A DNA stretch of 64,000 bases from contig CM077594.1 of the NCBI GenBank assembly GCA_039654915.1, positions 107,212,893 to 107,276,892 of the forward strand, given 5' to 3'. This document shows, one piece after another, positions 36,609-51,228 of this stretch (its first letter is position 1; the number at the start of each line of letters is the position of its first letter). The stretch comes from Aquilaria yunnanensis. Taxonomy: Eukaryota; Streptophyta; Magnoliopsida; Malvales; Thymelaeaceae. Made by a program: the position numbers and the translations under genes. The notes below the pieces were generated by a model, which saw only the letters and a list, made by a program, of their open reading frames with translations, ran no database searches and was not told where the DNA came from.

Positions 36609-39600
36609 TCATGGCTTGGAAAAGAATTCGTGTGCTTCGTGGTATCGATCGACAACAACATTGTAAAGGGGGTGTATGGGTTCCAAGAGATTGGAGTATG
36701 GTCCCAACACAGCGCTGGGCAATGGTGGAGAATCCTCATCCTTTGACCAGCTATGCTGACACACGGACAGGCCACTCAGACAGTAACAAGTGTGATAAAA
36801 GTCCCTACCTTTCCCTGGTTTGTCCCGGAGACCACCCCCGTGCTCCTGTGCACAAATTCAACAAGTCAGGATCTGACCCCGGAAAAATCAAGATTCAAGA
36901 TTATTACGAACAAGTAATTGTGGTTTTCCAGGAATCAGGAAAGGGTAAGATGAGCAGATCGGGTACAGGTTCATGAGGTGAAATATTCTTAAAAATGTCA
37001 AACCTGTGCACATAACAATATGTATTGCTGCAAGGCCAAGCTGTTAAAAAGTGGTTCCACTTTTATGCACCCTTTGGTAGACGTACTCCCCAAGGAATCA
37101 TGGTGATGGACTTCATAAAAAAAACATCAAAAAGAAAAAAATCAATTTAAACATCTCAAAGGACAGGATTCACTTTATCAAGAAGCCCAATAACCAAATC
37201 GGGCTACCTTCATCCTCAGAATGGTCATCAATCTCTGATGAAGTCCCATCTGAACCTTCTCCTTTCATGTCCAGTGGTGTACTACTCTTTGGGCTTTCGG
37301 CACCATCATGCTCACCCGCATCAAGAGATGATATTTTTTCCATAACAACTGAATCGAGCATTTTCAATAATGCAAATACACCTCCCTGAACATCATCCAG
37401 TTATCAATTTCTTGAAATTCTCGGGAACTTGAATAAAACAAACAAAAAAGGATGTTCACCTGCCAAAAGGAGTAGCAACCATCAACCAACTTATTTGTCC
37501 GGCCCTGAAACCCACCCTCCACTCCTTGGCGAAACACAACCCAGTCCTACATTAGTTCCCAGATACATGTTCATCAATCAACCATAAATACAAGGAAATT
37601 GCAATGCAATTTGTATGAACTGAAGAGATTATGAATAAATCACTATGAAAAGAAGCAATATTGTCTTACAGTCAATCTAGACAGATTCAGACGGTCAATC
37701 TCATTTATCAAAATCATTGTAGCCAATCCACAAAAAGTGTACCTGGGAAGCAATTAATGGCATTATAGAGGCCTCACCAGAAGTGAAAAAATTATTGCTG
37801 AAGCAGGAATATGCATAAACAGCAGTGGAGAACATAAAAATTAATAAGGCTACAAAAACGTAAAAACAAGTTAAAATTTAGAAATAGGCAAGTGGACTAG
37901 TGAATGGTGAGAACACTGCAATTGCACCATACCCTCCATGAGCTTCAGAACCAGGCTCCCCAGCAATGCCACCTTCATAAGTCTGACAGCTGATAAGTAA
38001 AACAAATCACATCAATTTATTTACTGGGTCACACAACATGCGTCAAGACAGGAAGGTAGTTGATAATAAGGCGTTGTAATACAAATGCTATGTTTATCTT
38101 AATGCCCCCAACAAAACCATCTGGATCACGATTAAGAAATGACCAAAATAGATGCTCAAATAACAACCCCTGGAACCAAAGAAAAATTAAATCCACCAAA
38201 GACTGACCTTAAGATGTAATCTCCAACATTCTTGACCAGTCCATCATCTAAAATATTCAGAATACTGGCAACCTGTTCAAGGAAAAACAGTTGATATTGT
38301 CCTTTCAAAGATCATAACAAGGGGATGTTCGAGGTTAGAATGAAAACAAAATCGCTAGTCAGAATTTACATGATTGCGAGAGAGAATATAGCGGCTAGGT
38401 AATTAAGAAAGTCAGAAAAGCGCCAACTCTACCAAGAAAACCCGCATAAAATTTGATTTTGCCCCACAGCATTCTCTGGTTTGAGATGAATGTTTTACTA
38501 TTTGATTGCAGCAAGAAACAGGAATACAGTGAGACCGGGATGAGATTCGGCTCATGCACTAGATGTATAACTAGCAATGTGTTCAATTCTCACCTCTTAC
38601 TAGCTACAAAACCAAATACAGCCTTTATGTAGGTCAATATACTCCCCGTACTACGTTAATTGGCCATCTCAAGGATGTGTAAGTCCAGGCTTACCCACCG
38701 CCCCATGCAGCAAAACTCAACATGCCTAAAAAATGCGCAACTAAAATGGGCATACCGATATAGCAGTGTAGCATGCCCGGACATCAATTTCCCCGCCTTT
38801 GTGCATCCTGAGTAAAAAAGAAATTTCCAGTCACAGAAGTGCTTTGCATAACAGACTTGTTCTGAAAAGATTGAATTAATCAACTGTTTCTTGAAAAATT
38901 ATAAACCACCTTGATACAAAAGGATTTTGAGTCAAGAAGCAATACGATCAACACAATCCAGTTTAGTTAGAGCCATTTGGGGATAAACAAAGACAGAGAC
39001 ATGACTATGTGTTGCACCTGAATGCCCCACCAGGGTCCTTCATTCGGCGCAGAAACATATGCAATTTTTCTCTGGAAAGAACAATAATTCTCTCAAATGA
39101 TTTGAAGACACTGAGAAGAAAATATTAAGTCGGTTATTGCTTAGGCTTTCAACCTGTTAATTGATGATAAAGCCTGATCAGTACCCAGAGTAACCAGCGT
39201 ATTAACTGCAGCATAAGTTGTTGCAAGATGTGGCATCTGGATGAAACAGATTATAGTCATTAAGTTGTAATCCAGAACTTTTGGTCATTCATTTTACTTG
39301 CCTGTCCAGGTCCACCACAGTATCCACCATCAGGGTCCTACCAGTGAGGGAGCGGAAAAATTAATGTTAGAGAGGAAATAGGACAAAAATGATTTTTTTA
39401 AGCAACTTTAGAATACATAAAGACAAACATTTTTAACACTTTCAAACATAACAAAAAATAAATCAGTGAACTCAAAGCTCCAAACTAATGATTTTTAACT
39501 ATCCCTAGGAATTTCAAACATCTGTTAATGTTTTAAAAAGACAGGGGATATAGTGAGCATCATTCAATAACACATCATAAGATTTGTTTCCCTTTAGAAA

Positions 39601-40641
39601 ATAGCACAATGGGAACAAACTACTGACTCTGATCAACAAAAGATGCTGATAACCTCTTATGAGTTATATTGCCCAAACATTCCCTACTTTTTCCGGTTTT
39701 CCTTTCACCTTACAGGGGAAGACATAATTGCATGGACTATGAAACATGTGAAACAAAATACGATAGAAGAATCACAACACAAGCAAAAAGAATATCTGCA
39801 AGTGCTTGAACTCCAAGAGCTAGCACCCACAGTAGAACCTTCTATAGTTTATGAAACATGAAGAAACTAAGCATTTGCATGCACAAACTTCTTTCTCGAA
39901 CCATGACAGCAATAAAGGAACTAAGGAACCTTATGGCACCAGAAGGGTACTGTAAGACGCTTACAGTGAAGCAGGATTGGTTACCTAGCTACTCCACAAC
40001 TGCTTCATACCATCTATAACCAAATGGACATTTTTTTTGGGTTTCCTTTTTCTAGAGCCCAAGATGGAATTCAATTAGGATCACTAAACTAAGCACATAT
40101 CAAAACATCACAAATAGAGCTAAATTTAAGCTAACTCACCTGACAGCGGCTTAGGAATTCTATGGTAGCTTCTTCATCCACAAAATCACCCAACAAAGCG
40201 ATCGAATGCAGGATCCAGTAGCAAAGCCAGGGTCGACTGCCCAGAACACCAATGTAGAAAGTAAAGATAATATATAAAAGATTAAAAAGAATAAAATAGA
40301 AGGCTAATCCAAATTCTGAGGCCCGCATTTAGGGCAAGAGAAAAACTTACTTAGCATCTAATACGCAAAAAGAGGGAGCAAGATGTGCCAATCCTCTGGT
40401 TAAATACTCGACGTGGTCTTCCCGCTGTAGCTCCAACCTGCGAACAAACATCAAATCGAATCTAACTAAATAAGCAAAGGAAAAGATGGAAGAAGAACAC
40501 CCAACGCAAGGGGTTGGTAATGTACAGAAAGGATTGGGATCTAGGAGGAATATCGCAGAAGGCTCTGTAGATGTTGAAAACTTGTTCCTCAACTATCAAC
40601 TGCTCGCGCTGAGTCGCTGTAAGAGTCGTCGACGACTCCAT
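36609..40641 (-). CDS. FTB/ERA1: Protein farnesyltransferase beta subunit (ERA1-type)
   Basis: Catalytic, zinc-binding subunit of CaaX farnesyltransferase, which pairs with the alpha subunit shared with geranylgeranyltransferase I and attaches farnesyl to C-terminal cysteines. In plants it restrains ABA signalling and meristem size. Fourteen exons by hand: 40526-40641, 40351-40437, 40140-40236, 39302-39337, 39154-39236, 39018-39071, 38756-38807, 38208-38272, 37933-37989, 37670-37742, 37460-37546, 37208-37385, 37004-37071, 36609-36845. They sum to 430 codons (429 residues), normal for the family. Landmarks: NRPWLCYWILHSIALLG in exon 3, GGYCGGPGQ in exon 4, YEGGIAGEPGSEAHGGYTFC spanning exons 9-10, and RDFYHTCYCLSGLS in exon 14. 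Predicted zinc ligands are Asp262, Cys264 (DGCYSFWQ) and His369 (FYHTC). Exon 12 adds an acidic serine-rich insert typical of plant subunits. Intron 4 uses a GC donor. The exon 13 acceptor (CCAAAG) is the least certain boundary. Confidence 0.95.
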
Positions 40642-40734
40642 GATCCAGTCGCCGGCGATCGGACACCTGAACTTTTTTTTTTCTTTTTCTGAAAGTACAA
40701 CTGAAATTTTCGTGTCTGCGTCTTTATTTTGAGA

Positions 40735-40972
40735 AAAATTACAACAACCCCCCTGTAGTTTGGTATAACATACATTTTGCCCCTTATATTTTTAAAATTT
40801 TATACTTTACCCCTATTTCCTTTTCAGTATTCGATAATAACTTCTTAAACTCTAATTCAAATTATCTGATAATTATGTTCCGGTAATTTTAAGATTTTTT
40901 ATTTTTTTTTTACAGCTAACCGACCTTTAATAAATACTGATATACATTTATAAGGAGGAAAATGTTTCATTG
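40735..40972. mobile_element. Single arm of a foldback element
   Basis: Similar to one inverted-repeat arm of the elements at 19186-19715 and 19716-20190 (shared ATTTTGCCCC, CTCTAATT and ATCTGATAAT blocks). The partner arm is missing; the sequence stops where the truncated copia remnant begins, so the junction near 40972 is a deletion point. Confidence 0.5.
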
Positions 40973-40974
40973 TA

Positions 40975-43900
40975 ATCAATTCCCAGTTGTTGTGAATATC
41001 CTTTGGTAATTAACCAAGCTTTATGCTTTTGAATTGATCCATCTTCATTACTTGGTCTTATAGACCTATTTCAACCCAATAACATCTTCATTTCAGGTAG
41101 ATCAACCAGCCACCATGCCCTATTTTTCTTAATCATCTTGATTTCTTCATCCATGGCTTTATACCATACTTCATTTTCTGCAGCTTCTTCAAAACTTTAA
41201 GGCTTGCATACAAATAAAAACAATCTCTAAGTACTTTTATAGATATTTACTAAACTTCGAATCTTTCGTGGAGGTGTATTATAATCTAGTGTCACTTCAT
41301 CTGGTTGATATAAAGTAGATAAACCAGCTTCAATATTTATCTTGTCTAATCCAGTACCATTGTCTTCTTGATATCTTTCAGGCTCCATTATTTAAATTAT
41401 TTTTTGTTCTCTATAATTATCTCTTTGTCATTTCTAAGTCTCTGCTTCATCAAATATAACATCTCAAACAATAATAAATTTATTTGTGTCTATATTATAT
41501 AAGCGATAATCTTTTGATTCATTGTTATATTCAGTGAAATTATATTTTTTTCTTTTATGATAAAACTTCTTTCTTTATTGGGCATCAATATAAGCATAAA
41601 CTATGTAACTAAATATTCTAAATTGTTATACATATGGTTTTATGTGAAGTCATGCCTTATATGGAATTTTGTTAAGCACTGCTTTCATAGGAGATCTATT
41701 CAAGTTATAAATTGTTGTGTTTACTGCTTTTGCCCCAAAACTGTTTGGAATTTCTTTGTATTTTAACATACGCTGAGTCATTTCAACAACTGTCATGTTC
41801 TTTATTTTTACAACTTCATTCTGCTGTGGGGTGCATAGAATCATTTTGTCTTCTTATTCCACTTTCTTGGAAAAATTTGACAAATCCTTTAAAAATATAT
41901 TCTCTGCCATGATCCATCCTTAGAATTTGATGGATCGTCTAGTTTCATTTTCTATAAGCGCTTTGAATTTCTCAAATAATTCAAAAGCTTATGATTTTCT
42001 TTTCAAGAATAAAGTCCACATTGCTTTGGTGAAGTCATCAATAAATATAAAAAAGTATCTGTTACTATTTAATGATGGAGTTTTGAACTAGCTCCAGAGG
42101 CTTCTTTACTCTCTAAAATGTCTTTGGAAATGGGAGTTTATGTATCTTCCCATATATGTATCATTTATAGATTTTATCAATTTTGTCTATATTAGACAAA
42201 CCAATGATCATATTTTTATCCTTTAATAGTTTCAAATATTTATAATTCATATATTCATATCTTAAATACCATAAAAATAACTCATTTGCTATCACTTTTC
42301 AAAGCAATATCATCATGTAGTGACATAGCTAGAGAAAAAATATTGTTCCTACTCATCGTAACTTTTGCAACTATGATATTTTTCTTCTTATCTTTAATAA
42401 TGCACTCATCACCTTAAAAAATTAGTGCATAGTCTTTCCATAATAGTTGTCTAACACTTGATAGATTTTAAGTCAAATCAAGAACATAAATGGAATTTGT
42501 GATAAATTTAAAGTTACTTCCATTGCTAACAATTGCTATAACTCCTTTGCCCTTAACATCGTAGAGTTTGCCATCACTAAGCTTTACATTTGAAAAATAA
42601 TTTTCATTTAACTTTGTATAGCTTTGCTTATCTTTAGTTATGTGGTTGCTGCAATCACTATCTACATACTATATAGTACATGATTCTTTCTTGGCACTTA
42701 AGTAAGAATATAATATTTTATTGTCTTCATGTTCTTCTAACAAATTAACCTTGTTACTTTGATCTTTGTGCTAGCAATTTTTATCTGAGTGGTTTGGATT
42801 TTTGTAATATCAATACTTGAATTTGTAATCTCTTGTTTGATGATCATTTTTTAAAAAAATATTACAAGTTGAGCTTAGATAATTTCTTTAGTCGAAATTA
42901 TTTTGATTTCCTCTACCATGGCCACGACCTCGGCCTCGATATCTTTTTCCTATATTTTGGAATGAAACTTTGTCTTGATTATTTTGCCTGATATTGTCTC
43001 ATATGTTTGTCTATGATTGGAAAGTCTGTCATATTTGTTGGCTTGAGAATCTGCTCATTCTCCTTTTATGTGCTTTTAGAGAGTCAATCAAAATATCAAT
43101 TGCTAATTTTGATAAATCCTTACTATAATAACATGCTCAAATTTTACTGACAGGTTTCGCAAAATTTTCTCATTAATCTTTCTATTTTCAATATTGTCAC
43201 CAAAACTCCTCATTTGATTTATAATTTTCGTTGCCCTAAAAAAAAAATACTGAATACTCTTTGCATCATTCATTAAACGATTGTCAAAGTTCCTCTATAA
43301 ATTTTACAATTTTATAGAAATAACATTTTCTTGGCCACTAAATCATTTATTTAATATTTTCCAAGCATCTTTTGATCTCTTGGCACTCATGATGCATGGA
43401 AATATTGCTTTACTGAATGTTGAATATTGAGTATTGTTTTTGCATCCTTTTGCCCATTTTGCTTGTATTGTCTTTTATGTGCTTCAGTCCAGCTAGTATA
43501 TGTTTCTAAACTAGATGTTTCTTAAAAGCTAGATTCTACCAGCTCCTATAAATATTGAAAGATGAATAATGTTTTTATCTGGATGCTCCAAAATTGATAG
43601 TTCTTGCCATTGAATATGAGAACAAGAGATTGTGAATAGTTGAACTACTTCACTGCTTATGTCCATTACTACAACTTATGCTTTGATACCAAATTTGTTG
43701 TGTGCAAAAGAAGAAATTAAGAGATTTTGAAAAGTTTAGGTAAAGAAAGACGGAGAGAAAGAGGAGAAACTCTACTATTTCATTTCATGGAGACATATTA
43801 ATACAATACACAAAATAAAGTTTTGATAGCTATTTATAAAGCCATTTGAAACCTTAGTTGGAAAATAGTTATAAATGAACTTGAGTTTTCAACCGTTTTT

Positions 43901-43985
43901 TTTTCTTTGACTTCTACATCTAATTTGTAGCTAGCCAATTTATGATGTTTCTAGCAAGTAAGTCAAACCTACATCCTACCTCTTA
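40975..43985 (-). pseudogene. Truncated, heavily decayed Ty1/copia remnant
   Basis: On the minus strand: a primer-binding-site match TTTGGTATCAAAG at 43681-43693, a gag start near 43665, a decayed zinc knuckle (NPNHSDKNC), a protease-like DSDCSNHIT near 42660, integrase fragments including CTPQQNEVVKIKN at 41844-41800, and the start of reverse transcriptase ([20 protein letters not shown]) ending near 40975. Many frameshifts and stops. The rest of reverse transcriptase, RNase H and the 3' LTR are missing. The 5' LTR begins at about 43696; its outer edge (about 43985) is a guess. It is a different and older family than the element at 22841-31228. Confidence 0.8.
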
Positions 43986-44725
43986 TGTCCATGTATATTT
44001 GCATTATAATATTACCATTTATAGTATAAAACAAGTGTGAACATATCAAATCTTGTATTCCCCTTTTCCTAAGTCTGGAGATATATACAAATCAGATACT
44101 AGATATGTACAAAGTCGATGTATAAAGAAAATGAGAGATATGTATAAATAATGTATAACAAATGCATAAATGGCATAATTAATATGTTACAGGTTTAAAA
44201 TTCCATTAAAAAAAACATGTGTGAACGTGTCAAATCCTGTTTTGTGGCAAAATTTGAGATATGTACAAATGGACGATAGATATGTATAAAGTAAGTGATA
44301 AATATGTACAAAACATATGCCACATATGTACAAATGAGATCAGAGATATATTACAGATATGTAAGTGAATAAACTTTCACATATAAATGATAATGTATTT
44401 AACCTAATTTGTCCAAATAAGTTTTGGGTAAGTCAAATATGCAATCTACACTCTATGTTAATATACATTTATAAGATTTATATTTTTATAAATTAAATGA
44501 AAAATAGGATAAAAATTCAATTAATAGTAATATGATAGTTATATGTACAAATCAGATGTTAATATGAACTTAATACATAAATAAAGTTAGACATATGCAC
44601 AAACCAAACAGCTGATATATATATATTTGTTATGAAAGATTTGTATAAATTATATGAGGCATGTGCATAAATAAAAATATGAAAATTGTAATTAATATAT
44701 GTAAAATTCGATGTATAATGCAACT
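43986..44725. other. AT-rich DNA with a degenerate ATATGTACAAA motif
   Basis: The motif ATATGTACAAA and close variants occur about a dozen times at irregular spacing. A ~35-bp segment around 44030 is repeated around 44218. The same kind of sequence resumes after the solo LTR, at 45583-45640. No gene is supported. Confidence 0.5.
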
Positions 44726-45577
44726 TGATGCCCAGGGGCTTCATCGTTGGTATTCATGGTGACTGATGGAGGGACTCCCGGAGAGGAAAAACGCATGGTG
44801 GCCAGTTTGCCCAAGGGAGAGTGCCTGAGATGTTCAGAAAAAGTGGGTTAGGAGGTCCCCGGGGTGTTTTTCAGGGGAAGAGCCTCCGACGCCCAAGTCA
44901 GTGGTGCTGAGAGAAGGCAGAGGAAATAGCACTGAGGGGTTCAGTGAACTCGCCTGGTCGTATTTTCTCAGAGTGAGGAGTCAGGATATTTGCCAACCGT
45001 TTGCCAGGGTGTATTCCCTGGTATTTATAGAGGTGTCCAGCCCGTTCAGATCGTGACACGTGTTCGGTCGGATGTTCTCTGAATGTCTGGGCGTAGAGGA
45101 CAAGTAGCTGGTGGCAGGCTTCCTTGAGCCGAGACGGGCCATGATGTGACTTTGATGGCGTCGGCGTGTCAGAGCGCCGTTTGAGGCGGCTTATGACGTC
45201 TGTGGGCGACATGTCAGAGGCTTCCTTAAATGCTCCTACCGTACTCCCGAGGTCCTTGGGTGAGGTCGTCCTCTAGTACGTACCGTGCCACTTCGGGAAA
45301 CATGCCCCTAGTTCGGGGGTTCCCAGAGTCAGGGAGTTCCGCCTTCGGGAAGATCATGTTCGGCCCGCCCTAGCTGGTGCCACTTTTCCGAAGGCGGTCT
45401 GTTTACTACCTCGGGGGGGCTAATAGTATCCTCAGGTTCCCTGGCGTGCCTAGCTCGGGCTCTTCGGCTTTTCTCCGAGGTGTGTGATCCCACCTTTTTT
45501 CGGGTAGCTCCAGATCTTCTGGCCATTTTGGTGGCAGAGAGTTCGGCCAAGTGGAGGCGATAGTCCTTCGGCTATCA
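44726..45577. mobile_element. GC-rich solo LTR with target duplication CAACT
   Basis: Starts TGATGCCCAGG and ends GGCTATCA, with CAACT at 44721-44725 and 45578-45582. At 852 bp with TG...CA ends and a perfect 5-bp duplication, this is a solo LTR. GC content is far above the flanks, which is why several open frames of 70-100 codons appear in it; none has a recognisable domain. Family not determined. Confidence 0.85.
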
Positions 45578-45582
45578 CAACT

Positions 45583-46640
45583 GATAGATATATATATAAA
45601 CTATGTAACACATATACACAAATTAGATCGTAAAAATGTTACTGATATGTTATTTTTATTTGTAAATGATTTTATAATTTTTTCCACATTATTCTTTTTC
45701 ATTTGTACCTATGAAAAAAAAAATTAGTTTGAAAATAAAAGTTGGGGTAAAATTAGTTAAAAGGAGAAATAGTGAGGGTTGAAGTCAAATAAGTCCAAAA
45801 AATTCTAAAAACACTGTTGCGTTCGTTTCTCGTGACGAACCAGATCTCCCTCCTCCGTGCGACCATCGAGTTGAAGACGAACCAAATCGGCAGCGAGTAG
45901 ATAGATCGACAGCGAGCGGCAAGAAGAATGGTGGCGAGCGGCGCACACGTTTGCCAGCGACCCAAAATACCGGATCCACAACCGATCGCCGAACTCCTTC
46001 GCCGCGTCTCACCTATGCCGCTGATCTAGCCACCCGTGATCGATGCGCACATGCCCAGCCGTCATCCGTCACACCAACAACCGAATCAGCCCGAAGGTGA
46101 TGCCAAACGGCGAAAGAAACGAGCAACGCAATTAAGCGTAGGAGAGAGAGGAAGGACATGGTAGGGATTATTTTATTTGACAAGGATAAAACTGTCTTTT
46201 TAGCCATAGGGCATACATAACATAAGCTGAGGCGCATATAGGACAAATGCGTCTCTAGCTAAAGCTTGTCAAGCTTTCGCTAATAAGAAACAATAACTTA
46301 TGCAATGGGCCCCAACATTTACAGCTGGTGTTCCAGGTGTCTAAAGTTTAGATAAAACTAATACAAACTAAATACAACACGTAAGTAAAGAAATCAACAC
46401 CGCGACACTTGTTTTTCAGCACATCCATGAACTTCAACCCAGCCAAGAACCGTCCGTCTTGTTTCATCTGATAATTAGCGTTGCTCGAATCACAGCTCTC
46501 CACATCCTTTTCGTTACCGCCAATCAGGCATGAGCCACGCTTTAGGATGACAATCCCCAAATAGTGATTTGACCTGCCCAGGCAGCCACCCCATAAACTT
46601 TTAAATACCGGCAAGAGTATTGAGTTCTTGTCTCCTTCAT
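45583..46640. other. Unassigned DNA upstream of oxidoreductase copy 2
   Basis: Contains a moderately GC-rich block (45820-46080) with overlapping short minus-strand frames and a 100-codon minus frame at 46348-46650, none recognised. Its right end overlaps the promoter of the oxidoreductase gene. Confidence 0.4.
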
Positions 46641-46646
46641 TATATA
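46641..46646 (+). promoter_or_regulatory. Probable TATA box of oxidoreductase copy 2
   Basis: TATATA lies 40 bases before the ATG at 46686. The following leader (AAGAAAACTCCTTGTTAG) resembles the leader of the paralogue on the minus strand. Confidence 0.5.
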
Positions 46647-46685
46647 TCATTGTTATATGTAAGAAAACTCCTTGTTAGTGCAGCC

Positions 46686-48099
<1,414 letters not shown>

Positions 48100-50433
48100 G
48101 ATAATATATATTTTGATCTTTATTTAACCCTTCTCGCTTCCTTTTGCGAAGAGGCTATTTTATAAAGTAAATACAAAAAGGTTTGTAACCGTCCCAGTCG
48201 GCCCTACGCACATTGGGCACGTAACCTTCATGTGGTCAAATTCTACTTTGATTTTTGTTATCCTTGGTAATTCCTAAATATATGTTATTGACATGAGTTT
48301 TCTAATTATATTTTCATTTTTGTAATCCTAGTTCCGAACTTTGAACCTTATTTTAACAAAATACTAAAGAGCATCGAAGTTGGTAAGTTAAAACAAAAGA
48401 ATAGAATCTGTAATTTGTAGTACAAAAGTGTAAATAAAAGTAGGATATATATTATCAGAAAGGATTTTTTTGAGACAATTATTTAGAAATGGCGATGTGT
48501 AAATACTCCGAACAAAGAAGTTCTTAAACGAGGACAAAAATAAGCCGGCTATGAATTTCTTGTAGTCAAGTAAGGTTTGCTTAAGATATAAGGCTTTTGA
48601 CATCAACATCAACATCTCCTCAAATCGACTTGATTTCGGCCTTGCTGTGATGCCGACACACAAAACGAAGTTACCCAACAATTGTTTTTTCTTTTTACCA
48701 GAAAAAAAAAGAGTGAGAGGGAGAGAGAAAAGAAAAAGGATGAGATGAGTGATGTACTGCAATTATCAGACGCTACTTGTCCCTTCGCTGAAACTTGGAA
48801 GACGTGCGGTACCTGTGACCGACGAAGAAGGATTAGTGGGTGGCATGGGATGGGACACGTGTGGGGCTCAAGTGTTTGACAACTCTCACCCATTTGTCCA
48901 TGCTCATTTGTCTATGCTAGTGGGCGCCCTCCAGCCACCGCAAATTTTATTAGACATATATTAATCTTAGTTTAAAATATGTATTTATTGGTATTTACAT
49001 CAGTCATTTTAAAATGCTCATTTTAAGAATATTATAATATTTTTATATAGGATATGTATGAATCTTAATTTATAATTAAGAAAATTTGTTACCCTTGATT
49101 GAAAATTAAAACCTATAAATGCCATCAACTTTAAAAAACAATAAAATAGTTTTTTTAAAATTTTAAGATGCATAAAAATCGTAATTCTCATGGCATTTTA
49201 TACTCTAAATTAAGAATTAAGATTCGTAAATATTTTTAAATTAAAATACTATCTAAGAGTTTTTTTATTAATTTTAATTCATGTAGAAATCTCAATCTGA
49301 TTACTTATAGTTTGTGTTCAAAATTAGGAATTAAGATTCATAAATACTTTAAAATTTAAAAAACTCTTATAATTTAATTTCTAGCTAAGCTCTATTTTTT
49401 CATATATATGTAATCAGCGAGAAGGAACAAAAAAATTCAGTATGGGAGGTAAATATGCCTGAAATGGAAATCCATTTATCGAATAAAGAAGTTTTGGGAA
49501 TAAAATGATAGAGATAAAATATTTAGCGAGTGAAGGAGAGGTTTATTCATTTATTGGAAAAGGCAACAAAAAAAACATGATGTAAATGCCACCATACATT
49601 CTGAGAATATGTCTTATATTGCACATTCATATGAAAAGTAATAAATATCTATGAAATATTCTTCTCAATTTTAACCATATTAAACTTTCAATCTACAATT
49701 TTGTGTGTTTTCACCAAACCTAAGAATACGGATATATCGGGTAAAAATTGTAAGTCATTATACGTAAAACACGCTTTGTGCTTTTATTTATTTTGACTCC
49801 TGTCTTGGACTCTTAAGCAATTTTATTGAATGGTTGAATATGCAAAAACTGTATCTTCTAATCATTTATATGCACATAAATATAAGGTGGGAAAAAAATA
49901 AAATTTCCATGTGTGATAAATCCGTTTATATTATTATCTCCATTGCATTTTATATATTTTAGAGACTATTTGGTTTTTTTTTTTAATTTTTCTTCATATA
50001 TGTTTATATATTTTAATCATATTTATAACATTGGCTCCGTTTCACATTAGTATCAGCTATTAGCGTTACATTCTTAAAAAAAAAATTCAATAATAGTTTT
50101 TAACCTTTTACTTAAACATTTTTATCTCAAAAGTTAAATAAATTATTTAAACCTCTAACATTGATTTCTCCTTCGTTTTCTTTAGAAAATTCGGTTTTTC
50201 CAGCTATTTGTTACGTTTCGAACTTTCTATTATTTCTTACTCAAACGTATATTCACCAAATTTAATCACTCATGATCATTGCTTTTGTTTTGTTTGTATA
50301 TACATATCCGCAAATTCTTGTCCAAAAATTCTTGGTCAAAGTTTGACACTTCTTTTGCACGGCCAATACTAAATGAGGCAATTGAATTAAAAAAAAAACA
50401 CTAGGACGTTCTGCATGCCAATCGAATTAAGTG
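48100..50433. other. 3' flank and unassigned AT-rich DNA
   Basis: After the oxidoreductase stop codon I see no further gene. A purine-rich stretch near 48700-48745 and long AT-rich segments are present; overlapping frames at 48388-48893 on both strands have no domain. Confidence 0.5.
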
Positions 50434-51094
50434 TAGGCTGGTTCATTTCCATTTAATGTGAATTAATTCAACCGCATTAATTAACTTGAATTGAGTTGAT
50501 TCGCAGGTTAAAAATGACCCGCTTAGGTTGAATGTAATTTGGACATTGAATTTGCTAGATTTACACTTTATGCCACTCCTTATCATACTGTTGAAGTTTG
50601 TTTTTAACTGGCGTTGCCATGTCTCTGACGCAGTTTTCAATGAAGCCCAAATTTATGAGAAGATCAACGAAACCCAAACGTGGATCGCCTTGCTGAAGTC
50701 TTGATATGCCATTTGCAGAGACTAATTCATTGGCGGGATAGGTGAACAAAGCAGGGAATCAAAGCAAAAAATACTGAGAGGAATATGTGGTGGGAGCGGG
50801 AAAGGTAGAGAATCAGAGCAAGAAAGGCGGTCAACGATAGACAATTAGACAAGGAAAGGCTGAGAATAGCAGAGAATCATAGTAAGAAAGGCAAAGAACG
50901 ACAAGGCTGAGGTGATGGAGAACAACAGGGACAGTGTGACCAAAAACAGAAGATGACATGGGTGAAATTTTTACAAATCCAATGACCAAATTGTGTCCAA
51001 TCTAAGCTAGCTACATTTAACCTATGAATTGAACCAACCCAGTTTTATTAATGCAATTGAATTAATGTACATTAAATGGAAACGAACATCCTCT
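50434..51094. mobile_element. Non-autonomous TIR element, hAT-like
   Basis: The left end TAGGCTGGTTCATTTCCATT and the reverse complement of the right end TAGAGGATGTTCGTTTCCAT begin imperfect inverted repeats of about 110 bases (sharing TTAATTCAA and GGTTAAA blocks). The ~660-bp interior has no transposase. The flanks share only a partial TAAGTS match, so the target duplication is uncertain. Confidence 0.65.
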
Positions 51095-51228
51095 AAGTCA
51101 CTCAGTTTAATAACTCTGCCTTAACATCTTCTCAACTTCTCAAACTTTCTTCCTCAATCTGCAGTGTATCCATTTGGACTTGGCTTTTAGTTCAAATATG
51201 TTTAGTCAATCTATTATCTTATGGTCAT

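Noticed and set aside
36590..36976. 128-residue plus-strand ORF
   Set aside because: Antisense to the last farnesyltransferase exon, whose minus-strand frame is strongly conserved.
44898..45550. ORFs of 73-104 residues in GC-rich DNA
   Set aside because: They lie wholly within a solo LTR with clear ends and target duplication.
46348..46650. 100-residue minus-strand ORF
   Set aside because: No domain, overlaps the promoter of the oxidoreductase on the other strand.
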